From Ogataea parapolymorpha DL-1 (Eukaryota > Ascomycota > Pichiomycetes > Pichiales > Pichiaceae): a DNA stretch of 64,000 nucleotides. Position 1 is the stretch's first letter. Each line of letters starts with the position of its first letter. A model generated the notes under the pieces. That model was not told the origin of the DNA, searched no databases, and saw nothing but the letters and a program-made list of their open reading frames with translations. Below, piece by piece: positions 19,328-29,254 of the stretch. The stretch lies in assembly GCF_000187245.1 (NCBI RefSeq), contig NC_027866.1:233311-297310 (forward strand), read 5' to 3'. The position numbers and the translations under genes are program-made.

Positions 19328-19609
19328 CTATAGTTTGGCCTGGGGCGCGGGGGACGAACGAATGACCGCTTCCAGCCACACGCGAAGGCCTCTCCGCCCC
19401 GTGATCCTGCACCGACGCACCAATGCGCCCCATCCGTGGTACTCAAGCTCCGCCACAGCCACACGCACGCTCTCCAAACTGTCCCCGAGAACAGCGATTT
19501 CGGCCACCTCGTACGCGGCTGCCAACGTCGTGAGATTGCGCACACACGCCCGCGCCTGCTCGGCCGCGTCCGGCGCGCGCAAGACGTCGTATACGGATAC
19601 TCGAAACAT
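19328..19609 (-). CDS. Unrecognised 93-residue protein
   Basis: The frame starts at an ATG at 19609 and ends 10 bases from the convergent HSV2 stop. The protein looks globular and alpha/beta in pattern: an FRVSVYDVL strand, a helix rich in alanine, an EIAVLGDSLESVRVAVAELEYHGW block, then an arginine-rich strand and helix. No signal peptide, membrane span or metal site is visible. I do not recognise the family. The opposite-strand frame over the same bases has no better features, and the lack of stops in a GC-rich area means a chance frame remains possible. Confidence 0.5.
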   Translation of the reverse strand: MFRVSVYDVLRAPDAAEQARACVRNLTTLAAAYEVAEIAVLGDSLESVRVAVAELEYHGWGALVRRCRITGRRGLRVWLEAVIRSSPAPQAKL

Positions 19610-19740
19610 AAAAATTAAATAGGGAATAAATCTCTAAATATCAAATATTCATAAATTTACGTAAATATCTCGATAAGATAAATAAACTGGTGCAAACTGT
19701 CTGCCGTAGTAAAAGTCTCTATTATGGCCAATGAAACGGC

Positions 19741-19757
19741 CGGCGATATTCGGCGAT
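19741..19757 (+). promoter_or_regulatory. CGGCGAT direct repeat, candidate zinc-cluster activator site
   Basis: CGGCGAT occurs at 19741-19747 and again at 19751-19757, exactly ten bases apart, with a further CCGG just upstream. Ten bases is one helical turn, as expected for a dimeric Zn2Cys6 regulator. It lies about 150 bases before the ATG of the DHA2 transporter at 19903. The transporter also has a TATATAA box at 19867-19873. Such sites commonly drive drug-efflux genes in yeasts; the regulator is unknown. Confidence 0.4.
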
Positions 19758-19902
19758 GCAACCACACCTGTGTAGCAGATCTTCACGCACGCTTTTACGC
19801 CGCCTTGGTCCTCCTTCAAAATCGCCGAAAAGCTCCTTTTTTTCGACGCTTTGCTCCCGTCTGCACTATATAAGCCCGGCCAGCCCCAAACAGCCATAGT
19901 CA

Positions 19903-21357
19903 ATGATCACGCTGCACAGATCCAAAAACCTCGCCTACGTCTTCGTTCTCGTCGGCTCGTGTCTCGACAACCTCAACGTCGCCGCCGCGTTCACCATGTC
20001 CCAGAGCCTGCAGAAGCAGCTCGACGCGTCGTCGTCGCAGGCCACCTGGGTCGTTTCCAGCTACGCCCTCACGCTCGGCTCCTTCATCATCGTCTTCGGC
20101 AAGCTCGGCGACGTGTGCGGCCTGCACAAGGTGTTTCTAGCCGGGTTGTTTGCCATGGCGCTGTTGTCGCTGATCTGCGCAGTCATACAGCACAACATTG
20201 TGCCTCTGATCGTTTTCCGTGCTCTCAAGGGAATAGCAGGCGCAGCAGTGCTCCCAAACGCCATAGGCATCTGTGGGAACTATTTCCAGGGTCCGCAGCT
20301 GACGAGGGCCATAAAGTTGCTCATGCTAGCCACTTGCGGCGCCCTAGGCCTCGGAACCATTCTTGGCGGTGCGTTCTCGCAGACAAACATCGGCTACCGC
20401 GCATTTTTCTATTTCTCGTTCGCGCTCAGCCTGACCACTGCCGTCGCGCTCTGTTTCGTCGTCGTCCCCGTCGAGCGCACCGCCAATCACGACCTCCTGA
20501 GCGCACGGTACCTCAATTACGGCGGAGCAATACTGCTTGCCGGTGGCCTCATGATGATCATCGCCGGGCTCACAGAGGCCGGCTCGTCGTGGCGTTCACC
20601 GAAAGTGTACGTCACCATCCCTGTCGGCTTCGTCGTGGTGCTGGCGGTGTTTCTGTTCGAAAGCGTTCTGGTGAAAAAATACCAGTCTCGAAAAATAGAG
20701 AAAACCAGCTATCTGTCGCGGCTCGTAGTGCTCTTCCCGCCCGAGGTGGCCCAGATCACCAACTTTGTGCCCTTCGTTGCCGGCCTCTTCCTCAACAACG
20801 CCGGGTTCACGGCGACCATCACGGCCCTGCTGCTGTACCACGAGTTTGTCGACGAAAACGACGCCGTCCTCGCAGCAGCCAAGGTTTTCTGCATAGCAGC
20901 AGGCATTGTCGTCGGAGCAGTCGTCTATTCGCAGAAAGCAGCAGACAGACTCGGGAACAAGACGCTTCTGGTAGTTTCTGCGTGCGTCGACCTCGGATCG
21001 GCTGTCTGGGTGACCCGCATCGACCCAAACAACAAAAACTCGTTCTGGGAGTTCGAATTTGCGCCGCTGCTTCTGTATGGCTGGGCCATCAATCTGTTCT
21101 TCCAAACATTCTACCACGCTATGCTGTCGCAGACACCACTGCATCTGCAAGGCAACGTGACGGGTATCTTCCAGACGGTCGGGCAGATCGGTCTATGTGT
21201 GGGGACGGCCGTTGCATCGTCTATCATCGGGGCGCTCGACACCGCGTCGCCGCCAGCAAGGGAGCTTGTTCACAGCAGATGTGTGAACGCCCTATGGTTC
21301 AATGTGGCGTGTTTCGCGGCCGAGCTCGTGCTGATGCTTGCCAGTAAGAACAGCTAG
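19903..21357 (+). CDS. MFS drug:H+ antiporter, DHA2 (Atr1/Amf1-like) family
   Basis: The 484-residue protein has about 14 hydrophobic spans. TM1 and TM2 carry DNLNVAAAFTMSQSL and QATWVVSSYALTLGSFIIVFGKLGD, the DHA2-type motif A region. TM4 reads FRALKGIAGAAVLPNAIGI, and the antiporter motif C appears as LGLGTILGGAF. S. cerevisiae relatives are Atr1 (boron and aminotriazole efflux) and Amf1 (ammonium). The substrate here is not predictable. A TATATAA box and a CGGCGAT direct repeat upstream suggest inducible expression. The stop codon overlaps the stop of the convergent gene on the other strand within a CTAG tetranucleotide. Confidence 0.88.
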   Translation: MITLHRSKNLAYVFVLVGSCLDNLNVAAAFTMSQSLQKQLDASSSQATWVVSSYALTLGSFIIVFGKLGDVCGLHKVFLAGLFAMALLSLICAVIQHNIVPLIVFRALKGIAGAAVLPNAIGICGNYFQGPQLTRAIKLLMLATCGALGLGTILGGAFSQTNIGYRAFFYFSFALSLTTAVALCFVVVPVERTANHDLLSARYLNYGGAILLAGGLMMIIAGLTEAGSSWRSPKVYVTIPVGFVVVLAVFLFESVLVKKYQSRKIEKTSYLSRLVVLFPPEVAQITNFVPFVAGLFLNNAGFTATITALLLYHEFVDENDAVLAAAKVFCIAAGIVVGAVVYSQKAADRLGNKTLLVVSACVDLGSAVWVTRIDPNNKNSFWEFEFAPLLLYGWAINLFFQTFYHAMLSQTPLHLQGNVTGIFQTVGQIGLCVGTAVASSIIGALDTASPPARELVHSRCVNALWFNVACFAAELVLMLASKNS

Positions 21358-22298
21358 CTGCCAATTCTCTCGTCGAGCAGCTCTGCGCGCACGAGCGGCA
21401 GTTCTGGGTCGTAGAACAGGTGTTCGCCGTCGGCCATCAGCACACACCGTCGCGCGTCCGCATCGGTCTCGAAGATCGCGACGTATGTGCTCAGGCCGGT
21501 CGTTCTGTCGGTGTACACCTGGCGCAGACCGAGCTCGTGGGTCTGGTACAGGTTGAGCTCGCAGAACGAGTCCAGCAGCCGGCGACGGCTGGTGTTTTTC
21601 GGGATGTTGTGCAACACAACACATTGAGACCGCTCGACGGGGTGTTGTTGTAGAAACTCGAGCAGTCCACGGTCCTGTTGTGTGTCCAGCCACGGCTGTT
21701 GTTTCAGCAGAGTCAGTAGATTTGATAGACGCGGGTTTTCCTGCAAAGCATGCATTTTATGGTCCATGTTCTGTTTGAGGACGTCCCAATTCACCAGCTC
21801 CTTGCGGATTCTTGTGTCAGCAAGCACCGGAAAAAACATCTGGCTCATTTCGTCCTCAAACTTCACAAAGGTGAACGATACGTACGAGCCGTTGAACAGG
21901 GCCGAGCGCACGTCACTCCAGAACACCGCCGCGTCGGCGAACGAGTCGAAAAACACATAGTGCGCCCCCGTCGGCTGCAACGTCTGCAGGTACCGGCCCT
22001 TGATGATGTCTCTGATAACGGGCTTGGAGGCGTATTTCGTTGGTTTCAGCTGGTACATGCGGACAATGTCGGACGCAGCGATGTATCCAGCCTTGCTGTG
22101 GGCCTTAAGAATGTGGCTTTGGCACGGCAGGCCGGCGGCCTCGTCGACAGCCTGCCGCGGGCTTGTTCTGCCCAGCACAGGCTGTTCGAGCGCGTGTTGG
22201 CGGGCAGTTAGAAACCTGCGGTTCACGAGCTTCCCCAGCCGCGCCACAGAGTGTTTGTCAGCGGTGTCGAGCAGATGGCGGAGCTCAGCGGCGACCAT
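21354..22298 (-). CDS. RRM-like mitochondrial expression factor, candidate Pet54
   Basis: The 314-residue product has no clear classical targeting signal but a mildly basic N-terminus. The middle has an RRM-like strand pattern around YVFFDSFADAAVFWSDV. The C-terminal 90 residues form another RRM-like unit, with CVVLHNIPKNTSRRRLLDSFCELNLY and TYVAIFETDADARRCV. This layout, and the phrase FFD-SFAD followed later by a xNIPxxxxxxxLLxxF motif, resembles S. cerevisiae Pet54 (293 residues), which acts in COX3 translation and COX1 intron splicing. The resemblance is by eye, so the symbol is withheld. The gene is divergent from PUF3. Confidence 0.55.
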   Translation of the reverse strand: MVAAELRHLLDTADKHSVARLGKLVNRRFLTARQHALEQPVLGRTSPRQAVDEAAGLPCQSHILKAHSKAGYIAASDIVRMYQLKPTKYASKPVIRDIIKGRYLQTLQPTGAHYVFFDSFADAAVFWSDVRSALFNGSYVSFTFVKFEDEMSQMFFPVLADTRIRKELVNWDVLKQNMDHKMHALQENPRLSNLLTLLKQQPWLDTQQDRGLLEFLQQHPVERSQCVVLHNIPKNTSRRRLLDSFCELNLYQTHELGLRQVYTDRTTGLSTYVAIFETDADARRCVLMADGEHLFYDPELPLVRAELLDERIGS

Positions 22299-22456
22299 AT
22301 TTTAGCGCTGGATGTTTTTACCCTCTTATTATTGCAGAGGGTTTTTTATTTTTTTTTTGTTTTATCTATTTGTATATAGTCACCAAACAGATTTAATTGG
22401 TGATCGTCGCGGTCCGCTTGTACATAGTCAGCTAAATTCCGCTTCGATCTACAACG

Positions 22457-24816
22457 ATGGCAAACTGGAGTCCTTTCAAAGGCGGCTCAGGTGAGTATGA
22501 ACACAAAGGGCAAAGCCCGTGCTAACGGCAGTCGAAGAAACAGCCAGCAGTCCATGGGACACGCCGGCGGGCGGTGAGGGCGTTGGCGCCAGCACAAAGG
22601 TGATGTCGACGGCCGAGCTCGACAACGAGGTCGCCAGCATCATCTCAAGCCTGAGCGGAGCCAAGTCTAACCTGTTTGGCCAGCCTAACTCCGTCTTTGC
22701 ACAGCCTGTGAGCGCCACACTGGGCGAGGGGCTGGCAAGCGACTCGGGGTCGGAGTTCCCGAATCTGAAGGACGCGTTGAGCGCAATCAGCGCGCCAGTG
22801 CCGCAGCACAAGTCCAGGTTTGCCAACAACCTGTTTGGCGCGGCGTCCATCTCTGGCGTCAACGTTTCCAGCTTCAGTCCGTCAGGACTCGGGTCGTCCA
22901 ATTTCTTGGAGAAGTTTGCGTCTGTGACAGAGAAGACGCGGGAGCTCGAGCTCAAGATGGCCAGGCTCAACATCCAGAACTCTGCCACGCCGTCCACGGG
23001 CTCGGGAAACACCGGCTCGCTCTCCTCGTCGGACCTGAACCCGTCGCGCCGCTCGTCCAACCTCAACAGCACAGAGATTCCGTCGCCCCAGGCAGCGTTC
23101 AGAGAGCCCAGAAAACAGAGTTTTAGCGAGAAGTTCGACAACTACGTTTCCAACACCAACTCGCCCACCAACCAGTTTGTCGCAGGCTCTCCCAACGCTC
23201 TCTCCTTTGCCGATGTGCCGTCCGAACACAGCTCGGCCATCTTGGAGTCCCCCCACGACCACGCTAAGAACCCTTGGAACCCGGCAACGGCCCCCACATT
23301 CCAGCCTCGTGGTTTCGAGAAGCCGATGGCCGCTCAGTTTGGCCCGCCGTTCGACCCAGAAATGAACGGGTTCCCCGTGATGCCGCCCTACGGCCTGGGC
23401 CAGTGGCCTGCGTGGGGGCAGATACCGCCTCCACCCATGGCGCCTCTTGCGCCGGGGCTAGGGCCTGACGAAGAAGGCAGCGAAAAGACCGACGACGAGC
23501 AGCAGGCGAGTGCACCGGCGCCACAGGGCTTTTTCCAGCCCGGTCTGCGGTCCATGACGCCTTTCATGATGCCTTCTTTCAGCCCGTACGGGTTTGTGGC
23601 CTCGCCTCCACCGGTGGTGCCTGCTGAGGTATCGCCGTTGCAGCATGAGGCCCACATTGCCCCTTCCAAGGCCGGATCTCCTGGTAAACCGCTCAAGAAG
23701 AGCATCTCACCCAAACCAGCCAAGATGAAGAAGCACATTGTGCGGTCGCCATTGCTTGAGGAGTTCAGAAACAACAAGAACAAGGAGTACACGTTAAAAG
23801 ATATCTATGGCCATGGATACGAGTTTGCAAAAGACCAGCACGGGTCGCGGTTTATTCAACAGCAGCTGGCTCTGTCCAACGACAGAGACAAAGAGGTGAT
23901 TTTCAACGAGATCAGAAACCATGCAATGGACCTCATGACGGACGTTTTTGGAAACTACGTGATCCAGAAGTACTTCGAGCACGGAAACGACGTCCAGCGG
24001 AAGGTGATGTTTGAATCGATGCGCGGCAGCTTCTACGATCTGTCGTTGCAGATGTACGGATGTCGTGTGGTGCAGAAAGGCTTGGAGGCTCTACAGCTGG
24101 AAGAGCAGCTGCAGATTTTAGACGAGCTGAGAGAGAACATCTTGCTTCTGGTGAAGGACCAGAACGGCAACCATGTGATCCAGAAGTCGATCGAATGTAT
24201 CCCGATAGCCAAGATTCCGTTTATTTTGGACTCCATCAAACACCAGATCTACCATCTGTCGACGCATCCATACGGCTGCCGAGTGATCCAGCGACTTTTG
24301 GAGTTTTCCGATCAGACAGACCAACAGTTCATTTTGGACGAGCTGAAGGACTATGTGTACTATCTGATCCAGGACCAGTTTGGAAATTATGTGATCCAGC
24401 ATGTTGTCGAGCACGGCTCTGTTAAGTACACGGACGAAATACTGCAAGTTGTGTTGGAGAACCTTGTTGAGCTTTCGAAACACAAGTTTGCGTCGAACGC
24501 TGTGGAAAAGTGTATCATCCACCAGACCGAAGAAAATAGGGGCAAGATCTACAAGGAGATCATGCGTGACAACATGGATCCACATGGCAAGCTGGACGAG
24601 AACAGTTGTCTGTGTCTGATGATGAAGGATCCGTTTGCGAACTACGTGGTGCAGAAACTTGTGGAGCTGATTGACGACGAGAAGAAGGGACTTTTGGTCA
24701 AGAAAATCCGGGACTATCTGAAGCTGATCAGCAAGAACAACTATGGCAAGCATTTGGCTAGTATTGAGAAGCTGATTGCGTTGAGCGAGACTTATGGAGA
24801 CGGTGCACGGGTGTGA
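22457..24816 (+). CDS. PUF3: Pumilio RNA-binding protein Puf3, with a 41-nt intron near the start
   Basis: The C-terminal third has eight PUF repeats beginning at LKDIYGHGYEFAKDQHGSRF, with later KDQNGNHVIQK and QDQFGNYVIQ units. The linker HIVRSPLLEEFRNN in front of them is diagnostic for Puf3, which binds 3'UTRs of nuclear-encoded mitochondrial mRNAs. The N-terminal 440 residues are low complexity. The proposed start is the ATG at 22457: exon 1 is 22457-22490 (MANWSPFKGGS plus one base), the intron 22491-22531 has donor GTGAGT, branch GCTAAC and acceptor GGCAG, and exon 2 resumes in frame at 22532. Without splicing that ATG reaches a stop inside the branch motif. The fallback start is an internal ATG at 22603, giving a protein about 37 residues shorter. 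Confidence 0.9.
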
Positions 24817-24879
24817 TTTCTTATATATAGCGTTTTTTTTTTGTACCAAAAAAAAATTAATTTTTTAATAGAAATATCA

Positions 24880-25512
24880 ATGTCTACGTTTTCGCCGATC
24901 CCTGAGAGCGTGGCCTCCCAGGACAGCGTTTCGTCTGCTGATGAGATCGACAACGTTCCTGGTGTTGAGGACATTTTTTCGCAGCTGCGCGAGGCCACAG
25001 GAGCAGCCAGTAAGCCTGCTTTGGAGGACTCTTTTGAAGATATACAGAAGGTGGCGAGTAGACTGCCGAAGCTGTCTTCTGGCGAGCTGCTGAGCGCACA
25101 GAAGCAAAGACGCATTGCGAAGGTGGACGATCCGATCGAAGTTGCGCTGCCGAAAGAGCAAAAAGCGGCCAAAAGTGCCTCGGAACGCTGGTTTGAGCTG
25201 CCCAAGGTGGAACTCACAGACAAGCTCAAGAGAGACCTGATAATACTGAAGAACCGAGCGTCAATCGACCCGAAGCGATTTTACAAGAAAGACAAGTGGG
25301 AGATCCCGGAGCGGTTCCAGGTGGGGACACTCGTTGGCGGGCCTACAGACTTCCATAACAGAATACACAGGAAGAGCCGCGGGACCGGGTTTGTTGATGA
25401 GTTGTTGAAGGATGAGCAGACGAGCGGATGGTTGAAGAAGCGGTTTGAGGAGGTGCAAGTTAAGAAAGGAGGGCGCAAGGTGCGCAAACCAAAGAAGCGG
25501 AGCAGGCTGTAG
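24880..25512 (+). CDS. FCF2: Pre-rRNA processing factor Fcf2
   Basis: The ATG at 24880 gives 210 residues, against 217 in S. cerevisiae. The N-terminal half is acidic and poorly conserved. The Fcf2 domain covers roughly residues 105-190, with WFELPKVELTDKLKRDL, then RASIDPKRFYKKD and a VGTLVGGPTDFHNRIHRKSRG block. The C-terminus is strongly basic (KGGRKVRKPKKRSRL). The protein is nucleolar and needed for the early cleavages that produce 18S rRNA. An upstream in-frame extension starts from a TTG and passes through an A-rich leader, so it was not used. Confidence 0.93.
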   Translation: MSTFSPIPESVASQDSVSSADEIDNVPGVEDIFSQLREATGAASKPALEDSFEDIQKVASRLPKLSSGELLSAQKQRRIAKVDDPIEVALPKEQKAAKSASERWFELPKVELTDKLKRDLIILKNRASIDPKRFYKKDKWEIPERFQVGTLVGGPTDFHNRIHRKSRGTGFVDELLKDEQTSGWLKKRFEEVQVKKGGRKVRKPKKRSRL

Positions 25513-25558
25513 CTGGCGATACATAGCGACGATTAACGATAATTTTATTGATGCTAGT

Positions 25559-26593
25559 TCATTGCTTCGTGGAGAATTGCGTGGGGGGACACTCGCCAAA
25601 CACCTTGATTTTTTCAAAGTTTCGTTGACGGATGCTTTTCCACAGGATTTTGCGATCCTTGGACGAGAGGTTGTCGACGTCGACGCCGACCTGGCCGCTG
25701 TAATAGAACTCAAACAGCGTCTGGGCCGCAACCAGCAGGTTGAGGAAGTAGTTGCGCAGGGCCACGGCCATGAACTGAGGCCCAAACTGGCGCGAATTCT
25801 GGATCGAGACGTGGGCCACAAGATTCTTGAACTGCGAGTCTATATTGAACTCCTTGAACAGATCGGAGTCGACGAGCGCCTGCTGGAACTTGTCGGGCGA
25901 GTCGTCCAGAGCATTAATCTGCAGAAGCTGGTCGTCTGTGGGTGTACGTGCTGCCACGTTGAAAAGGAATTTGTTGAATTTTGCATTTTTCAGAGCGCGG
26001 ATTTTTGCGAGCTCGCTGGTGAGGGTTGCGCGGGCACGTTCCTCCACCTGGACGCTAACGTGGCGGTCCCTCCACTCTGGCGGGAGACTGCTTGTGCGAA
26101 CACAAAGCAACACCCGCAGCAGATTGAGGTTCCAGTCTATCAGTTTCTCAGGCGAGTTCTTGTTTGCGCCGTCGTGCGTCTTGCGCAACAGCACGCTCAG
26201 CTCGTTGAACACCTGGCTCCCCACGTCGGCACACGCCGAAACATGGTCCAGCGCCGCACTTAGCCCAATCGTGAGCGTTTCTTGCCGCGGCAAAGGGTCC
26301 TGGTAGTCCAGATTCGGCACCTGAACAGGCTCGCTCTGCACGCTCGTGGCGGCAGAATACATGGAGGTCGGGATAGAATACACCGACTGGAAGGAGTCCT
26401 GGGACGGCGTTCTTGTGAGCGGGCGCGAGGGCTGGGGTCGCCGTTTGGCAAACAGCGCGGACCCGTGGCGGACACGGTCTATTAGCGACTCGTTTCTTGT
26501 ATTTGGCTTGTTGAGGTTGTCGAGCACTACTCGCCGCGCCTGCTGGGTGATTTCATCCGGCGGCTTGAAAGATTGCTCTCTGAGGGTGAACAT
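25559..26593 (-). CDS. Unrecognised 344-residue protein
   Basis: The frame begins at an ATG at 26593 and ends 47 bases from the convergent FCF2 stop. The first 120 residues are hydrophilic and Ser/Pro-rich (TRTPSQDSFQSVYSIP), likely disordered and phosphorylated. Residues about 130-344 look like an all-helical domain, with ALDHVSACADVGSQVFNELSVLL, LIDWNLNLLRVLLCVR and a C-terminal YFLNLLVAAQTLFEFYYSG helix. There is no signal peptide and no clear membrane span. I could not assign it to a family. Length, codon use and domain pattern make it very likely a real gene. Confidence 0.8.
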   Translation of the reverse strand: MFTLREQSFKPPDEITQQARRVVLDNLNKPNTRNESLIDRVRHGSALFAKRRPQPSRPLTRTPSQDSFQSVYSIPTSMYSAATSVQSEPVQVPNLDYQDPLPRQETLTIGLSAALDHVSACADVGSQVFNELSVLLRKTHDGANKNSPEKLIDWNLNLLRVLLCVRTSSLPPEWRDRHVSVQVEERARATLTSELAKIRALKNAKFNKFLFNVAARTPTDDQLLQINALDDSPDKFQQALVDSDLFKEFNIDSQFKNLVAHVSIQNSRQFGPQFMAVALRNYFLNLLVAAQTLFEFYYSGQVGVDVDNLSSKDRKILWKSIRQRNFEKIKVFGECPPTQFSTKQ

Positions 26594-26823
26594 GGCGAAA
26601 GGGGAAGAAAAGAAAGAAATCGAAATTCCAGTATTTTATAGAGAAAAACCCCCCACACGGAACATTACGTTAAGACAGGAAAAAATCGGATTATTCTTGT
26701 TGAGGCCACTTTTATTGTTTTCCCCGTCCCACATCCGTTTGCAGATATCTTATTGGACAGAATGGTCGTTCCCCCGGAAAATTAATACATAGTGTTAGGA
26801 AAAAAGATAATCCGCGTGACGTA

Positions 26824-27840
26824 TTATTCGTTGATTCTGCGGTCTGTCGACTTGCCTGTCTCGCGGCGCCGCTTCATGATAATTTCTGCCTCCTGAAGCC
26901 CCCGCTTTTTTACCAATTTCGAGTGGAATAGCCCGCACGCGTTGCACAGGGTCCGCGTCCCGTTAGGACCCTTGCGCCACTCTGGCGTATTGATCGATCC
27001 ACAGTGAAGACACCTCGTGCGCGGCTTCACACTCAGCTCCTGTTGCAAAGTTCCCTGCGGAACAAACTTAGGCATCTGGTCAGTATCAGTTTCGGAGACA
27101 ATAAGCGGCTTGGGAGGATGCACTCTTAGCAGCGCTGACTCACCCATGATGGACGGCTCTGACTTGGTCGGGCGGTGTGCTTGAACTTTGGTCTTGGCTG
27201 TGTCTTGATAGGCTGTTGTGCGATGAATGCTTTCCGGCTCGCTGCGCACGGCGAATTTTCGAGAGCGTTGGCCGCGTATGTACTGGAGAAAAATACGCAT
27301 TTGGTCGGTGTTTCTGATGGCCCTGTCGATTTCCAGCTCAGAGAGGGGCGGCAGCTGGTTCAGCGTCGTGGCCTGTGTGAGTGGATGCATAAACTGGTTG
27401 AGCTCGTTCATGTTCTGCTGCGCGCCGCGGAGCCTGTCGGCGAATTCCTGGTTAGGGTCTACCGCCGGGAACCGAAACTGCTCAGGAACAATATATTCTG
27501 CTGATGGAGGGTTGGAGTAACTCACCGCCGACGGCGGGCCAGGCGGACCCAGCGGGCTCGGCTCGAGAGAGCTCGTCGTGCTGGCCGGCGGAGGCACGGC
27601 GAAATTCGCGGCAGACGTACCTTGCGCCAGGTATCCCACGTCAGAACCGCTTCTCAAATGCATCTGTTGAAACGAGGGATAGAAGTCTGTTTGCAGGCTC
27701 GGCAGGCGGCGGTGGAAAGTACCGGGCGCCTCAGGCGGCCCGGGAGGGTCCTGTTTTGGGAAGGTTTTTGTCAGCTCGTCAAAGGAAGGAAGCTTCACAT
27801 TAAAGTGGTTGGGATCTCTTTTTTGCATCAATGAAATCAT
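26824..27840 (-). CDS. GATA-type zinc-finger transcription factor
   Basis: The 338-residue protein carries one GATA finger close to its C-terminus: C-x2-C-x18-C-x2-C, seen as [20 protein letters not shown] followed by [12 protein letters not shown]. It is followed by a basic tail. The 18-residue loop and [14 protein letters not shown] form are those of the Gat2/Brg1-Srd1-Gat3/4 branch rather than of Gln3 or Gat1, which have 17. The rest is Pro/Gln/Ser-rich, as in transcription factors. Brg1/Gat2 relatives control morphology and biofilm in Candida, but the target genes here are unknown. It is the gene next to the sugar-alcohol cluster, yet nothing in the sequence ties it to that cluster. Confidence 0.85.
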   Translation of the reverse strand: MISLMQKRDPNHFNVKLPSFDELTKTFPKQDPPGPPEAPGTFHRRLPSLQTDFYPSFQQMHLRSGSDVGYLAQGTSAANFAVPPPASTTSSLEPSPLGPPGPPSAVSYSNPPSAEYIVPEQFRFPAVDPNQEFADRLRGAQQNMNELNQFMHPLTQATTLNQLPPLSELEIDRAIRNTDQMRIFLQYIRGQRSRKFAVRSEPESIHRTTAYQDTAKTKVQAHRPTKSEPSIMGESALLRVHPPKPLIVSETDTDQMPKFVPQGTLQQELSVKPRTRCLHCGSINTPEWRKGPNGTRTLCNACGLFHSKLVKKRGLQEAEIIMKRRRETGKSTDRRINE

Positions 27841-28159
27841 CAGGATCCACTTGAGATACGAGATGAACAGCCAAACTGCTCGAATTTGGTGAAATGGCCA
27901 GGTTCTGTTGCTTTATATTTGTTTCCTTTCTGAGCGTTGGCGACCTGGGCCAGTCGCTAAACTCATGCACCTGATATTCTGCAAGTGCAGCCTGGAGCAA
28001 CCACTAAAAAAACGCCGCCTGCAGCTCAGCGAACGAAACGCACACTAAAATTTCCGTAGCCGCACGCGATGCAGAACGCCATCGTATACGACTCCCATCA
28101 TCGGGGGCATTTGCTACTGTAGTCTGGGGGCCAGTAATTACATATAATAATGCACGCTT
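27841..28159. other. Spacer between the GATA factor and the xylitol dehydrogenase gene
   Basis: The 319 bases contain the promoter of the GATA gene (it reads leftwards) and the 3' end of the dehydrogenase gene. I see no convincing frame, RNA or repeat. Confidence 0.5.
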
Positions 28160-29254
28160 CTATTGCACACCTTGGATAATAACTTTAATAACATCGGTGC
28201 GGCCAGCCTTGACAAGCTCAAAGGCTTCCTCGGCCTGCTCAAACGTGAAACGATTCGTGATCAGAGGCTTCACCTTGACCTTGCCGCTGGCAACGAGGTC
28301 CACCGCAATCGGATACACCCCGGCAGAGTACCGAATACTTCCTGTCCAGTTGAGTTGCTTCACGAGCGCTTCTGTCACCGGGAAGCTGACAAACTCGCGG
28401 CCCATTCCGGCCTGCACAAAGCGCGCCTCGGGCTTAGCCAGAAAGACACCGACCTGGATGCACGGCTCTGCACCTGACGCTTCCAGAATCACGTCTGCTC
28501 CAGAACCTAAATCGAACTTAGATTTGATATCTGCGGACACTCTCTTGGCGAACGTCTCGTCGGACTCGTCTGCGTCTTTGAACGGCATCTTGTACACGCC
28601 GTCGGCAGCGTACTTGGAGGCAAACTCCAGTCGGCCGTCGCTGATGTCGCACCCAATAACCGTGCGGCAGCCGTACGCTTTGGCAACCGCCTGGGTCAGC
28701 AGACCGATCGGCCCGCATCCAAACACAACGACCCTATCCACAGCCTGAAGACGTGCCCGCTTGCAGATCTGCACGGCCACACTGACCGGCTCCACGAGCG
28801 CAGCCTCTTCCATGTCCATCGAGTCTGGGATCTTGTACACGTAGTCGTAGGCCACGGTGTAATATTTGGCCAAAGTGCCGTCGTCGGGCGGAGTTGCGGC
28901 GAATTTCATGTTGTCGCAGTGGTTGTAAAGCCCGTCGCGACACAGTGCACAGAACCGACACGGAACACCCGGCTCGATGGCCACACGGTCGCCCACTTTC
29001 AGGCCCTTCACGGCGTCACCCACCTCCACAATAACACCAGACGATTCGTGGCCCAGAATCATGTCCATGCCCTTCTCAAACACAAACTTGCCGATCCGGC
29101 CCTTTTGCCAGTAATGCACATCGCTACCACAGATACCTGTCTGGGCAACGTGCACTCTCACGTCCGTGTCTTTGATTGGCTGAGTTTTGCGCTCCTCGAA
29201 CGCAAGCTGCTTAACATCCTTCAGAACAAATGCCTTGTACGTTTGGTCCACCAT
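28160..29254 (-). CDS. XYL2: NAD-dependent xylitol/sorbitol dehydrogenase (zinc MDR family)
   Basis: The 364-residue product is a medium-chain zinc dehydrogenase. Catalytic zinc ligands are C42, H69 and E70 (GHESSG), with a later VEPVSVA glutamate. The structural zinc cysteines C99, C102, C105 and C113 are all present. The Rossmann motif is GCGPIGLL, and an aspartate after the next strand (CDIS) favours NAD over NADP. Yeast enzymes of this type oxidise xylitol to D-xylulose and D-sorbitol to D-fructose. It shares a 160-base divergent promoter with the SOU1-like gene. Which polyol is the physiological substrate cannot be read from the sequence. Confidence 0.9.
   Translation of the reverse strand: MVDQTYKAFVLKDVKQLAFEERKTQPIKDTDVRVHVAQTGICGSDVHYWQKGRIGKFVFEKGMDMILGHESSGVIVEVGDAVKGLKVGDRVAIEPGVPCRFCALCRDGLYNHCDNMKFAATPPDDGTLAKYYTVAYDYVYKIPDSMDMEEAALVEPVSVAVQICKRARLQAVDRVVVFGCGPIGLLTQAVAKAYGCRTVIGCDISDGRLEFASKYAADGVYKMPFKDADESDETFAKRVSADIKSKFDLGSGADVILEASGAEPCIQVGVFLAKPEARFVQAGMGREFVSFPVTEALVKQLNWTGSIRYSAGVYPIAVDLVASGKVKVKPLITNRFTFEQAEEAFELVKAGRTDVIKVIIQGVQ

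Noticed and set aside
19851..21347. 498-codon plus-strand frame in another phase over the DHA2 transporter
   Set aside because: The translation is Arg/His-rich with no membrane spans, whereas the overlapping frame at 19903-21357 gives a clear 14-span transporter.
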